Shown piece after piece: positions 8,943-18,037 of a DNA stretch of 64,000 nucleotides; position 1 is the first letter of the stretch, and every line of letters begins with the position of its first letter. Location of the stretch: positions 5,146,001 to 5,210,000 of the forward strand of contig NZ_AP022598.1 in assembly GCF_010725485.1 (NCBI RefSeq), written 5' to 3'. The translations under genes and the position numbers were made by a program. The notes below the pieces were generated by a model, which was not told the origin of the DNA, made no database searches, and worked only from the letters and a program-made list of their open reading frames with translations. This DNA comes from Mycolicibacterium parafortuitum (GTDB taxonomy: Bacteria; Actinomycetota; Actinomycetes; Mycobacteriales; Mycobacteriaceae).

Positions 8943-9385
8943 GGCTTGACCATCGCCACGTGCGGGATGCCGTCGTCGAGGAACTCCTCGCCGTCACGCA
9001 CGAACCCGTGCCTGCCGTACATCTCCGCCAGGTAGGTCTGGGCGTTGATGTGGCACGGATAGTCGCCGACCTCTGCCAGCGCGGCCTGCAGCAGCCGGGT
9101 GGTGTGGCCCTTCCCGCGGTCGCTACGCCGGGTACACACCCGGCCGATGCGGAACGCCTTCTGCCCGGCGGGGTGCTCCTCCATCAAGCGCAGCGTCGAA
9201 ATGACTTCTCCTTCAGCGTTTTCCAGCCAGAAATGGCGGGTCTCTGCGAGCAGGTCGCGGCCGTCGAGCTCCGGGTACGGTGTCGCCTGCTCGACGACGA
9301 AAACCTCGACCCGAAGTTTGAGCAGCCCGTAGAGCGTCGCGGCGTCGAGGTCCTTGGCCCAGCTACGGCGCAGCGGCACTGTCAT
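8939..9385 (-). CDS. ElaA-like GNAT acetyltransferase
   Basis: Predicted 148-residue N-acetyltransferase. The start [20 protein letters not shown] is the signature of the ElaA branch of the GNAT family, and the acetyl-CoA-binding stretch [20 protein letters not shown] follows at about residues 83-102. The target is unknown. It overlaps the chelatase gene by four bases (ATGA type), so the two are translationally coupled, and it is 13 bases downstream of mqo. This corresponds by position and size to M. tuberculosis Rv2851c. Confidence 0.88.
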   Translation of the reverse strand: MTVPLRRSWAKDLDAATLYGLLKLRVEVFVVEQATPYPELDGRDLLAETRHFWLENAEGEVISTLRLMEEHPAGQKAFRIGRVCTRRSDRGKGHTTRLLQAALAEVGDYPCHINAQTYLAEMYGRHGFVRDGEEFLDDGIPHVAMVKP

Positions 9386-9398
9386 ATGAGCAGCCGGA

Positions 9399-10955
9399 TC
9401 AAACGGTCGCCGCGGTCGGAGTGTGCTCGGTGCCCGCGGTCGATTCGCCGTCTGCCGTGGCGGGCACCGCCGAGGCGGGATTGTCGAGCTTGAGCACCTT
9501 GGTGCCGTGTGCCCACACCTCGTCGAAGAGCTTCGGATTCTCGGACAGCTTGGTGCCCAGCGACGGCACCATCTCCTTGAGCTTGGGCTCCCAGGACGGG
9601 TAGCGGTCGGCGAAGCAACGCCGCATCACGTCGAACATCGCGGGCACCGCGGTCGACGCCCCCGGCGACGCGCCGAGGAGTCCGGCGATGCTGCCGTCGG
9701 CGGCCGAGAGCACCGTGGTGCCGAACTCGAGAACGCCGCCCTTGCCCTTGGCCTTGCGGATCACCTGCACACGCTGGCCGGCGATGTCCAGCTCCCAGTC
9801 GGAATTCTTTGCGGTCGGCGCGAATTCGCGAAGGTTCTCCACCCGAGCGGCCTCACTGAGCAGCAGCTGGCCGATCAGGTACTTCAACAGACCCATCTCG
9901 GTCAGGCCGACCCCGAGCATCGAGACCAGGTTGTCGGGCCGCACCGAGAACGGCAGATCGGTGATCTTGCCCTGCTTGAGGAACTTCGGCGACCAGCCGG
10001 CGAACGGCCCGAACAGCAGCCAGGACTTATCGTTGATGACGCGGGTGTCGAGGTGCGGCACCGACATCGGGGGCGCCCCCAGCGGCGGCAGACCGTAGAC
10101 CTTGGCCTGGTGCCGGGCGGTGAGGTCCGGGTTGCCGGTGCGCAGCCACTGGCCACCGACGGGGAACCCGCCGAATCCCTTGGCCTCCTTGATGCCCGCC
10201 TTCTGCAGCAGCGGCAGAGCCCCGCCGCCGGCGCCGACGAACACGAACTTGGCGTTGAACACCCGCTTGTGGCCGGTGCGGCCGTTGACGACCTTGACGT
10301 TCCAGGTGCCGTCCGACTTCTGGTCGAGGTCGGTCACCGAATGACCGAACAGCGTGGACAGCCCTTGTTTGGCACCGAATCCGAGCAGCTGACGCGACAG
10401 CGACCCGAAGTCGACGTCGGTGCCGTCCTGCGTCCAGTTCAGTCCGACGGGCTCGCGCAGGTCGCGGCCCTCGGCCATCAGCGGCAGCCGGCGGGCGAAC
10501 TCGTCGGTGTCGTCGATGAACTCCATCGTCGCGAACAACGGGTTGGTGACCAGCGCGTTGTAGCGCTTGCGCAGGTACTGCACGTTGTCGGCGCCGGTGA
10601 CGAAGCTGACGTGCGGGATCGGGTTCAGGAAGCTGCGCACCTCGGGCAGCACGCCGTTCTCCACCGCATAGGCCCAGAACTGTCGCGACACCTGGAACTG
10701 CTCGTTGACGTTGATGGCCTTGCTGATGTCGATCGAGCCGTCGGGCTTGGCGGGCGTGTAGTTCAACTCGCAGAGGGCGGAGTGGCCCGTGCCCGCGTTG
10801 TTCCATGCGTCGCTGCTCTCGGCCGCGACCCCGTCGAGGCGCTCGACCAGCGTCATCGTCCAGTTCGGCTCGACCAACCGCAGCAGCGCGCTGAGGGTGG
10901 CGCTCATGATGCCGGCGCCGACGAGCAGGACGTCGGTCTTCTCTGCTTCTGACAC
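9399..10955 (-). CDS. mqo: malate:quinone oxidoreductase
   Basis: Predicted 518-residue membrane-associated FAD enzyme that oxidises malate to oxaloacetate and passes electrons to the quinone pool, an alternative to malate dehydrogenase in the TCA cycle. The N-terminal FAD motif is [13 protein letters not shown], followed by [17 protein letters not shown] and, near the C-terminus, [13 protein letters not shown], all typical of Mqo. The GTG at 10955 gives [15 protein letters not shown], aligning with the M. tuberculosis start, with GAAGGA 11 bases upstream; an in-frame GTG at 10994 would add 13 residues. It is divergent from the hydrolase gene. Confidence 0.95.
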   Translation of the reverse strand: MSEAEKTDVLLVGAGIMSATLSALLRLVEPNWTMTLVERLDGVAAESSDAWNNAGTGHSALCELNYTPAKPDGSIDISKAINVNEQFQVSRQFWAYAVENGVLPEVRSFLNPIPHVSFVTGADNVQYLRKRYNALVTNPLFATMEFIDDTDEFARRLPLMAEGRDLREPVGLNWTQDGTDVDFGSLSRQLLGFGAKQGLSTLFGHSVTDLDQKSDGTWNVKVVNGRTGHKRVFNAKFVFVGAGGGALPLLQKAGIKEAKGFGGFPVGGQWLRTGNPDLTARHQAKVYGLPPLGAPPMSVPHLDTRVINDKSWLLFGPFAGWSPKFLKQGKITDLPFSVRPDNLVSMLGVGLTEMGLLKYLIGQLLLSEAARVENLREFAPTAKNSDWELDIAGQRVQVIRKAKGKGGVLEFGTTVLSAADGSIAGLLGASPGASTAVPAMFDVMRRCFADRYPSWEPKLKEMVPSLGTKLSENPKLFDEVWAHGTKVLKLDNPASAVPATADGESTAGTEHTPTAATV

Positions 10956-11021
10956 CTTTTCGTGGGTCCTTCGTGGTCGCTGCCCGTTACTCACGGCTTA
11001 CCGGTGTTCAGGTTATCCCGC

Positions 11022-11049
11022 CACGGTCGGGGTCAACCCGCCGACCGTG
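11022..11049. promoter_or_regulatory. perfect 9-bp inverted repeat in the mqo/hydrolase divergent region
   Basis: CACGGTCGG (11022-11030) and CCGACCGTG (11041-11049) flank a 10-base loop. Both adjacent genes start here and are transcribed outward, so the repeat is not a terminator. It ends 10 bases before the candidate -10 box TAGGGT (11059-11064) of the hydrolase gene and would cover its -35 region, as a repressor operator would. No regulator is encoded next to it. Confidence 0.5.
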
Positions 11050-11058
11050 TCACACGAT

Positions 11059-11064
11059 TAGGGT
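11059..11064 (+). promoter_or_regulatory. -10 box of a leaderless transcript (hydrolase-mtr)
   Basis: TAGGGT fits TANNNT and is followed by seven bases and then the GTG start at 11072, so the transcript should begin at or one base from the start codon. No convincing -35 element is seen. Confidence 0.45.
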
Positions 11065-11071
11065 GGCAGGC

Positions 11072-12100
11072 GTGTCTGGATGGGAGCCCGACGTGCTGCC
11101 CGGATACCGGCAACGCACCTACGCCCTCGGGCCCGACCCGGACGGCGAAGGCGATCTGGTGGCGACGCTGGTGCGTCGAGGGGAACCGGACCCCGACGCG
11201 CGGCACGCGGTGCTGCTGGTGCACGGCTTCACCGACTACTTCTTCCACACCGAACTCGGTGACCACCTCGCGGCCCGCGGCTTCGCCGTCTACGCCCTCG
11301 ACCTGCACAAATGCGGGCGATCCCACCGGAACGGACAGACCCCGCACTTCACCACCGACCTGTCGCGCTACGACGCCGAACTCGGATTGGCCCTCGACGG
11401 GATCGCCGCGGAGTCCCCGCGCGCACAGGTGATGGTCTACGGGCATTCGGCCGGCGGGCTGGTGGTGTCGCTGTGGCTGGACCGGCTGCACGCCAACGTG
11501 GGCACCGCCACCGACCGGGTGGCCGGCCTTGTGCTGAACGCGCCGTGGCTGGATCTGCAGGGGCATGCGATCTTGCGCACACCGGCGGCTTCGGCGGCGA
11601 TCATGGCGATCCGCAGGTTCCGCAAGAACGCGGTGATCCGGCGGCCCCATCCCGGCGGTGGTTACGGCGCGACGCTGCACCGCGACTTCTTCGGGGAGTT
11701 CGATTACGACCTGCGCTGGAAGCCGGTCGGCGGGTTCCCGGTCACGTCCGGCTGGCTGCACGCGATCCGCCGCGGGCAGGCCCGGCTGCACCGCGGTCTG
11801 GACGTCGGTGTGCCGAACCTGATCCTGCGTTCGGACCACAGTGTCCGCGAGACCGTCGACCCGGAACGGATCCAGCGCGGTGACGCGGTGCTGGACGTGG
11901 CCCAGATCGCCCGCTGGGCGGGTTGTATCGGGAACCGGTCGACGGTGGTGCCGATCGTCGACGCCAAACACGACGTTTTCCTGTCCCTGCCCGGTCCGCG
12001 CGCCGTCGCCTACGCCGAGCTGGACGCCTGGCTGGACTGGTACCTGACCGACCGGCCGACCACCGCGACATCATCCGACGGGAGCACTGACCATGGCTGA
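11072..12100 (+). CDS. alpha/beta hydrolase (serine lipase/esterase type)
   Basis: Predicted 342-residue cytoplasmic alpha/beta-hydrolase. It shows LLVHGFTDYFFH (oxyanion-hole HG region, about residues 48-59), the nucleophile elbow GHSAGG (about residue 130), and late Asp and His residues (VDAKHDVF) that could complete the triad. The GTG start at 11072 is supported by a -10 box seven bases upstream and by similarity of the VSGWEPDVLPGY start to recalled mycobacterial orthologs (Rv2854). The substrate is unknown; monoacylglycerol-lipase-like esters are possible. Its 3' end overlaps mtr by eight bases, so the two genes form an operon. Confidence 0.88.
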   Translation: MSGWEPDVLPGYRQRTYALGPDPDGEGDLVATLVRRGEPDPDARHAVLLVHGFTDYFFHTELGDHLAARGFAVYALDLHKCGRSHRNGQTPHFTTDLSRYDAELGLALDGIAAESPRAQVMVYGHSAGGLVVSLWLDRLHANVGTATDRVAGLVLNAPWLDLQGHAILRTPAASAAIMAIRRFRKNAVIRRPHPGGGYGATLHRDFFGEFDYDLRWKPVGGFPVTSGWLHAIRRGQARLHRGLDVGVPNLILRSDHSVRETVDPERIQRGDAVLDVAQIARWAGCIGNRSTVVPIVDAKHDVFLSLPGPRAVAYAELDAWLDWYLTDRPTTATSSDGSTDHG

Positions 12101-13505
12101 CTTCGACATCGCCATCATCGGCACGGGGTCGGGCAACTCGATCCTCGACGAACGCTATGTGGACAAGCGGGTGGCGATCTGCGAGAAGGGCGTCTTCGGT
12201 GGCACCTGCCTCAACGTGGGCTGCATCCCGACCAAGATGTTCGTCTACTCGGCAGGGGTGGCCGAACAGATCAGGGAGTCAAGCAGATTCGGCGTCGACG
12301 GACGCATCGACGCGGTGCGCTGGCCTGACATCGTGTCCCGGGTGTTCGGCCGGATCGACCCGCTGGCCGCCGGTGGCGAACAGTACCGGCGCTCGTCACC
12401 GAACGTCGAGGTGTTCGACAGCCACACCCGCTTCGCCGGGCCCGACGACGGCGACGGCTACCGGCTGCGCACCGACGACGGCGACGAGTTCACCGCCGCG
12501 CAGGTGGTACTCGCCGCCGGGGCCCGCGCGACCGTGCCGCCGGCGATCCTCGACTGCGGCGTCGCCCATCACACCAGCGACACCATCATGCGGATCTCGG
12601 AACTGCCCGAGCATCTGGTGATCGTCGGCGGCGGTTTCGTCGCCGCGGAGTTCGCACACGTGTTCTCCGCGTTGGGATCCCGCGTGACGATCGTGCTGCG
12701 TGGCACAACAATGCTCACCCATTGTGACGACACGATCTGCGAGCGTTTCACCGACATCGCGGGCAAGAAGTGGGAGATCCGTAGCCGCCGCAACATCGTC
12801 GGGGGTAGTTCCGACGACAGCGGGGTCACGCTGCGCCTCGACGACGGTGCCACGTTGCGGGCCGACGCGCTGCTGGTCGCGACCGGCCGGGTGCCCAACG
12901 GCGACCTGCTCGACGCGCATCTGGCCGGGGTCGAGGTCACCGATGGCCGGGTCACCGTCGACGAGTACCAGCGCACCACCGCCCGCAACGTGTTCGCGCT
13001 CGGCGACGTCAGTTCCCCGTTCCAGCTCAAGCACGTCGCCAACCACGAAGCCAGGGTCGTCAAGCACAACCTGCTGCAGGACTGGGACGACACCGAGAAC
13101 CTGATGCCGGCCAATCACCGCTTCGTGCCGTCGGCGGTGTTCACCGAACCCCAGATCGCATCGGTCGGGCTGACCGAGAACGAGGCGCGCGCGGCGGGCT
13201 ACCGGATCCGGTCCAAGGTGCAGGACTACGCCGACGTCGCCTACGGGTGGGCGATGGAGGACGCCACCGGTTTCGCGAAGCTGATCGTCGACGACGACAG
13301 CGGGTTGCTGCTCGGCGCTCACATCATGGGTCATCAGGCGTCGTCGATCATCCAGCCGCTGATCCAGGCGATGGCGTTCGACCTGCCCGCCCAGGATATG
13401 GCGCGCGGGCAGTACTGGATTCATCCGGCGCTGCCCGAGGTGGTCGAGAACGCGCTGCTGGCGCTGTGTGGGGAGCCGCCCTGGCCGCCGGGACGGCGGC
13501 ATTAG
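12093..13505 (+). CDS. mtr: mycothione reductase
   Basis: Predicted 470-residue FAD-dependent pyridine nucleotide-disulfide oxidoreductase that reduces mycothione to mycothiol with NADPH, the actinobacterial counterpart of glutathione reductase. The FAD motif IIGTGSGNS is at the start, the redox-active disulfide is Cys39/Cys44 in GGTCLNVGCIPTK, a second dinucleotide motif is VIVGGGFVAAEFAH, and the C-terminal active-site His/Glu pair is in HPALPEVVENAL. The last residues (PPWPPGRRH) extend beyond the usual end and are encoded in a tandem repeat. This is the ortholog of M. tuberculosis Rv2855 by sequence and place. Confidence 0.95.
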   Translation: MADFDIAIIGTGSGNSILDERYVDKRVAICEKGVFGGTCLNVGCIPTKMFVYSAGVAEQIRESSRFGVDGRIDAVRWPDIVSRVFGRIDPLAAGGEQYRRSSPNVEVFDSHTRFAGPDDGDGYRLRTDDGDEFTAAQVVLAAGARATVPPAILDCGVAHHTSDTIMRISELPEHLVIVGGGFVAAEFAHVFSALGSRVTIVLRGTTMLTHCDDTICERFTDIAGKKWEIRSRRNIVGGSSDDSGVTLRLDDGATLRADALLVATGRVPNGDLLDAHLAGVEVTDGRVTVDEYQRTTARNVFALGDVSSPFQLKHVANHEARVVKHNLLQDWDDTENLMPANHRFVPSAVFTEPQIASVGLTENEARAAGYRIRSKVQDYADVAYGWAMEDATGFAKLIVDDDSGLLLGAHIMGHQASSIIQPLIQAMAFDLPAQDMARGQYWIHPALPEVVENALLALCGEPPWPPGRRH

Positions 13506-13549
13506 GCAGAAGCCGCCGGGACGGCGGCATTAGGCACAAGCCGCCGGGT
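13484..13549. repeat. 28-bp tandem repeat with terminator hairpins at a convergent gene end
   Basis: Two exact 25-base copies with a 28-base period start at 13484 and 13512, and a partial third copy starts near 13540. Each full copy contains GCCGCC-GGGAC-GGCGGC, a perfect 6-bp stem with a 5-base loop. The first copy holds the mtr stop codon and the second holds the stop codon of the convergent sigma-factor gene. The likely role is a duplicated bidirectional terminator. The duplication has changed the C-termini of one or both proteins. Confidence 0.75.
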
Positions 13550-14120
13550 CGCGCCGGTAACCGCGGTCGGCCGCGACGTCGGCCAGCAGGCTGCGCAGCG
13601 CGCGCCTGCCACGGTGCAGCCGCGACATCACCGTGCCCTTCGGGATGTCGAGGACGTCGGCGATCTCTTGATAGCTCAGCCCCTCGACGTCGGCGTAGTA
13701 CACGACCAGGCGCTGCTCGGTGCGTAGCGCACCGAGCGCGTCCCTGACCTCGTCGTCGCCGAGCGCTTCGAGCGCCGCGAGCTCCGCTGACGCCGATCCC
13801 GTCGACGAGTGGTTCAGCTGCGCATGCAGTTGCGCATCGGTCAGCTCGTCGGAGAGCACCTCCTTGGGTCGACACTCGGCGCGCCGATGCGACTTGATCC
13901 AGGTGTTCGTCATGATTCGGAACAGCCACGCCCGAACGTTGGTGCCGTCCTCGAACTGATGAAATGCCCTGTAGGACTTCATCATCGTCTCCTGCACCAG
14001 GTCCTCGGCGTCGATGGCGTTACCGGTGTAGCGCCGGGCCGCGCGGTAGAGCTGGTCGGTCAATGGCAGCACGTCACGCTCGAAGCGTTGCAGCACTGGG
14101 TCTTTCACTGTCGCGGTCAT
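13530..14120 (-). CDS. ECF (group 4) RNA polymerase sigma factor, SigH-like
   Basis: Predicted 196-residue extracytoplasmic-function sigma factor. Region 2 is [17 protein letters not shown] and region 4 is [20 protein letters not shown], with [13 protein letters not shown] as the recognition helix. The wording is closest to mycobacterial SigH and its relatives. The ATG at 14120 has a strong GGAGG seven bases upstream; the in-frame extension further upstream is not supported. No zinc anti-sigma factor gene (RsrA/RshA type) is adjacent, unlike true sigH, so this is probably one of the SigH paralogs common in fast growers, and its control must lie elsewhere. The gene ends inside a tandem repeat convergent with mtr. 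Confidence 0.92.
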   Translation of the reverse strand: MTATVKDPVLQRFERDVLPLTDQLYRAARRYTGNAIDAEDLVQETMMKSYRAFHQFEDGTNVRAWLFRIMTNTWIKSHRRAECRPKEVLSDELTDAQLHAQLNHSSTGSASAELAALEALGDDEVRDALGALRTEQRLVVYYADVEGLSYQEIADVLDIPKGTVMSRLHRGRRALRSLLADVAADRGYRRDPAACA

Positions 14121-14268
14121 GTCGTAACCTCCAAAGCCGCTGTCTGGGCGTTGGTTCCAACTGTATGGATGTCGCGGCGGGACGCCAGATGTGCATAGAA
14201 AACTCAAACACATATGAAATCTCTATGAGGTGCTGACGCGGGCCGCCGGAAGGGGCGACAATGGGCTG

Positions 14269-15036
14269 ATGACGTCCGCGCCGGTCGAGGATCAGGGACC
14301 CCGCCGTGCGATCCTGGGCAAACTGCCCCGGATGTACCGCGCCGACGGGTCCGCCATCCGCGTGCTGCTCGTCGACGACGAGCGCGCGCTGACCAACCTC
14401 GTCAAGATGGCGCTGGCGTACGAGGGGTGGGAGATCGATGTCGCCCACGATGCCGCCGAAGCCGTCGCGAAGTACCGCGAGAACACCCCTGACCTGCTGG
14501 TCCTGGACATCATGCTGCCCGATATGGACGGCTTGGGTGTGCTGGAACAGCTGCGCGCCTCCGGCACGTACACCCCGACGCTGTTCCTGACCGCGCGCGA
14601 TTCGGTGGCCGACCGCGTGACCGGACTGACCGCGGGCGGCGACGACTACATGACCAAGCCGTTCTCGCTCGAGGAACTCGTGGCGCGGCTGCGGGGACTG
14701 TTGCGCCGGTCGGCCTTCCTGACCCCGGCCGACGACGAGACCCTGACCGTCGGGGACCTCGTCCTGGATGCGGCCAGCCGGGAGGTGACGCGCGACGGTG
14801 AGGCGGTGGCGCTGACCTCCACCGAATTCGAACTGCTGCGCCTGCTGATGCGAAATCAGCGAAAGGCGCTGGACCGCAACGAGATTCTGCGTCAAGTGTG
14901 GAACTACGATTTCGGCGGGCGCTCGAGCATCGTCGACCTGTACGTGTCGTATCTGCGGAAGAAGGTCGACGCGGGCCGGGCGCCGATGATCCACACCGTG
15001 CGCGGGGTCGGGTACATGTTGCGGCCCGCGCAATGA
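14269..15036 (+). CDS. OmpR/PhoB-family response regulator (TrcR-like)
   Basis: Predicted 255-residue two-component response regulator. The receiver domain has the acidic pair in VLLVDDERALT, the phosphoacceptor Asp in LLVLDIMLPDMDG, the Thr in LFLTARD and the Lys in YMTKPFSLEEL. The C-terminal winged helix (about residues 160-252) ends in IHTVRGVGYMLRPAQ. The ATG at 14269 (MTSAPVEDQ) follows a GGAAGGGG ribosome site at a somewhat long distance. The stop codon overlaps the start of the kinase gene (ATGA), showing translational coupling. The 148-base gap to the divergent sigma-factor gene contains an AT-rich tract (about 14195-14225) likely to hold promoters that could not be assigned. Confidence 0.93.
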   Translation: MTSAPVEDQGPRRAILGKLPRMYRADGSAIRVLLVDDERALTNLVKMALAYEGWEIDVAHDAAEAVAKYRENTPDLLVLDIMLPDMDGLGVLEQLRASGTYTPTLFLTARDSVADRVTGLTAGGDDYMTKPFSLEELVARLRGLLRRSAFLTPADDETLTVGDLVLDAASREVTRDGEAVALTSTEFELLRLLMRNQRKALDRNEILRQVWNYDFGGRSSIVDLYVSYLRKKVDAGRAPMIHTVRGVGYMLRPAQ

Positions 15037-16538
15037 GGCGCCTCTGGCAGAGCTGGACGCTGCGGCGCCAACTGGTCATCGGCGTCTCGGCCGTGGTGGG
15101 CGTCGTCCTCATCACCGTCGGCACCCTGTCGGTGGTGAGCCTGCGGAGCTCCGTGCTGGGCATGATCGACGTCCAGCTCGCCGCCGCCGCCGACGGCGGG
15201 ATCAAATCGGTGGCGAAGTACCGCAGCACCCCGGGCCCCGGTGGCGCACTGCCCCCGCCGGGCACGATGAAACCGCTGACCCAACTGGTCGGGCAGGCAC
15301 CCGACAACGTCGTGGTGCTGATCCGCGACGGCGAGGCGGTGGATTCCGCGGTGTTCGGCGACGGCGACGCCCAGCAGGCGGCGCCGGATGCCGTCGCCGC
15401 GATCGCCGGGCTGGACTGGACCGATCCGACGGTGCGCACCGTCAAGGTGCCCGGGCTGGGCTGGTACCGGATGGTGAGCCGACCCGGCGACGGGGACGAG
15501 TTCCTGGTCACCGGGGTGTCGCGGGCGCCCGCGTGGGATGCGATGGTGCGCGAGACGGTGGTGGTGTCCGCAATGACGGTGCTGGCGCTGGTGATGACGG
15601 CACTGGGCACCATCGCGATCGTCCGGTTCGCGCTTCGGCCGCTGAGGAGGGTCGCGTCGACGGCCGCGGAGGTGGCCGCGCTGCCGCTCGACCGTGACAA
15701 CCATTCGATCACCCCGCGGGTGCCGAACGGTGACACCGACCCGCGCACCGAGGTCGGCTTGGTCGGCGACACCCTGAACCGTCTTCTCGACCATGTGGAG
15801 CAGGCGTTGTCGGACGTCGCCGCGTCCGACCGGCGGATGCGCCAGTTCATCACCGACGCGAGCCACGAACTGCGCACGCCGCTGGCCGCGATCCACGGCT
15901 ACGCCGAACTGACCCGCCAGGACAGCGCGGTGCTGCCCGAGACGACCGAATATTCGCTGGCACGCATCGAGGCCGAGGCGCGCCGAATGAACGCCTTGGT
16001 CGCCGACCTGCTGCTGCTGGCCCGCCTCGACGAGGGGCAGGATCTGCAGAGCTGCGAAGTGGACCTGGCCGAGCTGGTGGCCGACGCGGTCAACGACGCG
16101 GCGGTGTCCGCACCGACCCACCGGTGGTCGGCGCACGTTCCCGGGAAGCCCGTCTGGGTGCGCGGCGACCGCGCCAGGCTGCACCAGACGCTGGCGAACC
16201 TGTTGTCCAACGCCCGGGTGCACACGCCGGAGGGCACCACGGTGACGACGTCGGTGCGCACCGGCAGGGGCGATGACGGCATCGGCTATGTCGAGATCAC
16301 CGTGGCCGACGACGGGCCGGGCATCGATGCCGACCTGCTGCCGCATCTGTTCGAGCGGTTCGTGCGCGCCGACAAGTCCCGCTCCAGCCGCACGGGCAGC
16401 TTCGGGCTCGGCCTGTCCATCGTGGCGTCGATCGTCGAATCCCACGGCGGCACGATCACCGCCCGCTCGGCGTCGGGCACCACCGCGTTCAGCATCCGCC
16501 TGCCGACGGTGGCCGCGCCGGCGCCGGCGCGACGCTGA
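15033..16538 (+). CDS. sensor histidine kinase of the two-component pair
   Basis: Predicted 501-residue inner-membrane kinase. There is one membrane helix at about residues 13-36, an extracytoplasmic sensor loop of about 130 residues, a second helix near 172-195, then a HAMP linker, the H-box FITDASHELRTPLAAIHGY, the N-box ANLLSNARVHT and the G-boxes DDGPGID and GSFGLGLSIV. It would phosphorylate the regulator encoded just upstream, with which it overlaps by four bases. The stimulus is unknown. The 3' end overlaps the convergent cbiO gene by 50 bases. Confidence 0.93.
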   Translation: MRRLWQSWTLRRQLVIGVSAVVGVVLITVGTLSVVSLRSSVLGMIDVQLAAAADGGIKSVAKYRSTPGPGGALPPPGTMKPLTQLVGQAPDNVVVLIRDGEAVDSAVFGDGDAQQAAPDAVAAIAGLDWTDPTVRTVKVPGLGWYRMVSRPGDGDEFLVTGVSRAPAWDAMVRETVVVSAMTVLALVMTALGTIAIVRFALRPLRRVASTAAEVAALPLDRDNHSITPRVPNGDTDPRTEVGLVGDTLNRLLDHVEQALSDVAASDRRMRQFITDASHELRTPLAAIHGYAELTRQDSAVLPETTEYSLARIEAEARRMNALVADLLLLARLDEGQDLQSCEVDLAELVADAVNDAAVSAPTHRWSAHVPGKPVWVRGDRARLHQTLANLLSNARVHTPEGTTVTTSVRTGRGDDGIGYVEITVADDGPGIDADLLPHLFERFVRADKSRSSRTGSFGLGLSIVASIVESHGGTITARSASGTTAFSIRLPTVAAPAPARR

Positions 16539-17271
16539 AACCCCACGGCAGTTCGAGCCGGTGCGCGGCGAGCAGGTCGGCGTCCGACAGCACCTCGGCC
16601 ACCGGCCCGTCGGCGACGATGACGCCGCCGTCCATCACGATCGCGCGATCGCACAGCTGCGCGGCGTAAGGCAGATCATGGGTGACGATCAGCATCGTCG
16701 CGTCCAGACCGGCCAGCGTCTCGGCCAGCTCCCGCCGCGCGACCGGGTCCAGGTTGGCCGACGGTTCGTCGAGCACCAGCACCTCGGGTTCGCAGGCCAG
16801 CACGGTGGCCAGCGCGGCTCTGCGCCGCTGGCCGCCTGACATGTGTGCCGGGCTGCGGTCGGCGAGCTCGGTCATCGACACGACGGCGAGGGCGTGTGCG
16901 ACCCGGGCGTCCAGCTCGGCGCCGCGCAGGCCGAAGTTGGCCGGGCCGAACGCGACATCCTGCGCGAGCGTCGGCATGAACAGCTGGTCGTCGGGATCCT
17001 GGAACACCAGCCCGACCCTGCGCCGGATGTCGCGGATCGTGTTGCGCGACAGCGTGTGTCCGCCGATCTCGACGGTGCCGGCCGTCGCGGTGAGCACTCC
17101 GTTGAGGTGCAGCATCAGCGTGGTCTTGCCCGCGCCGTTGGGTCCGAGCAGCGCGACGCGCTCCCCTGCGGCGATGTCGAGGTCGATGCCGCCCAGCGCC
17201 TCGTGTCCACCCGGGTAGCTGTACCGCAGCCCGCGGATCCCGATGGCGGGGACGGTCACAGCGTCGCCCAT
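16489..17271 (-). CDS. cbiO: cobalt/nickel ECF transporter ATPase CbiO
   Basis: Predicted 260-residue ABC ATPase. Walker A is LLGPNGAGKTTLMLHLNG, the Q-loop is VFQDPDDQLFMPTLAQDVAFG (typical of the CbiO/EcfA group), the signature is MSGGQRRRAALATVLA, Walker B is VLVLDEPSANLD and the switch His is in IVTHDLPYA. It energises metal uptake through CbiQ and CbiM. The start at 17271 (MGDAVTVPAIG) overlaps the cbiQ 3' end by 16 bases. The proline- and alanine-rich C-terminus overlaps the convergent histidine kinase gene. Confidence 0.93.
   Translation of the reverse strand: MGDAVTVPAIGIRGLRYSYPGGHEALGGIDLDIAAGERVALLGPNGAGKTTLMLHLNGVLTATAGTVEIGGHTLSRNTIRDIRRRVGLVFQDPDDQLFMPTLAQDVAFGPANFGLRGAELDARVAHALAVVSMTELADRSPAHMSGGQRRRAALATVLACEPEVLVLDEPSANLDPVARRELAETLAGLDATMLIVTHDLPYAAQLCDRAIVMDGGVIVADGPVAEVLSDADLLAAHRLELPWGFSVAPAPARPPSAGGC
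16514..16531. terminator. 18-bp perfect palindrome in overlapping convergent 3' ends
   Basis: CGCGCCGGCGCCGGCGCG is fully self-complementary and lies in the 50-base region shared by the ends of the kinase gene and cbiO. It could act as a bidirectional hairpin terminator, although it is coding on both strands and has no loop or U-tract, so the call is weak. Confidence 0.3.
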
Positions 17272-18035
17272 GCGCTCGCCGCCACCGTGACCGCGGCCGC
17301 CGCGGGCAGCAGGGCCACGGCCCATTGTCTCGGTGTCGCGGTAGCGACCCCACCGGCGCCGACCGCCAGATGCGGGACGTGGCCGTCGAATCCGCGGGAC
17401 AGCATCGCCAGGTAGACACGTTCGCCGCGTTCGTAGGAGCGCAGGAACAGCGATCCCACGCCGCGCGCGGTCGCCCCGACCTGGTGCAGCATGGTCGGCG
17501 AGTCGCCGCGCGAGATCCGCGCCATCCGCATGCGTCTGGCCTCGGCGGTGAGCACGTCGATGTAGCGGATCATCAGGGTCAGCACGCTGACGACCAGCGC
17601 CGGTACGCGCAGCCGGCTCAGCGCGACCGGCAGCTCACGGGCTGTGGTCGTCGCGGCGACGGTCAGCGATGCCGCGACACCGAGCGTGCCTTTGACCACG
17701 ATGCCCCACGCCGCGTACAGACCGGCGACGGACAGCTGCATCCCGGCCACCGTGACGCGCTCGCCGCCCTCGGAGAACGGCAACAGCAGCGCCAGCACCA
17801 CGAACGGCGCCTCGATCAGCATGCGCGGCAGCATCCAGCGCAGCGGGATCCGCGCCGCGCGCCAGACGGCGAGGATGATCAGCCCGTAGACCGCGAAGGG
17901 CCAGAACAGCTCTCGCGGAGTGGCCACGACGGCGAGCACGAACGCGGCCAGACAGACGATCTTGACCTCGGCGGGCAGCCGGTGCACCCGGGAGTCGCCG
18001 TCGCGGTAGAGCGGATGGGAATGTCCGCCACCCAC
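17256..18035 (-). CDS. cbiQ: cobalt/nickel ECF transporter transmembrane protein CbiQ
   Basis: Predicted 259-residue membrane T-component of an energy-coupling-factor transporter. It has about five or six hydrophobic segments, the first being IVCLAAFVLAVVATP, and the coupling-helix region TAEARRMRMARISRG that contacts the ATPase (usual motif AxxRG). The GTG at 18035 has a GGGGGA ribosome site at good distance; a TTG at 18041 overlapping the upstream stop codon is the alternative. The order cbiM, PDGLE protein, cbiQ, cbiO with overlapping ends indicates a single transcript. Confidence 0.9.
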   Translation of the reverse strand: MGGGHSHPLYRDGDSRVHRLPAEVKIVCLAAFVLAVVATPRELFWPFAVYGLIILAVWRAARIPLRWMLPRMLIEAPFVVLALLLPFSEGGERVTVAGMQLSVAGLYAAWGIVVKGTLGVAASLTVAATTTARELPVALSRLRVPALVVSVLTLMIRYIDVLTAEARRMRMARISRGDSPTMLHQVGATARGVGSLFLRSYERGERVYLAMLSRGFDGHVPHLAVGAGGVATATPRQWAVALLPAAAAVTVAASAWATL

Positions 18036-18037
18036 CG

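Noticed and set aside
14126..14158. SigH-type autoregulatory promoter (GGAAC ... GTT) upstream of the ECF sigma gene
   Set aside because: GGAAC is present on the minus strand at 14158-14154 but the nearest GTT is about 25 bases away, not 16-18, so it does not fit.
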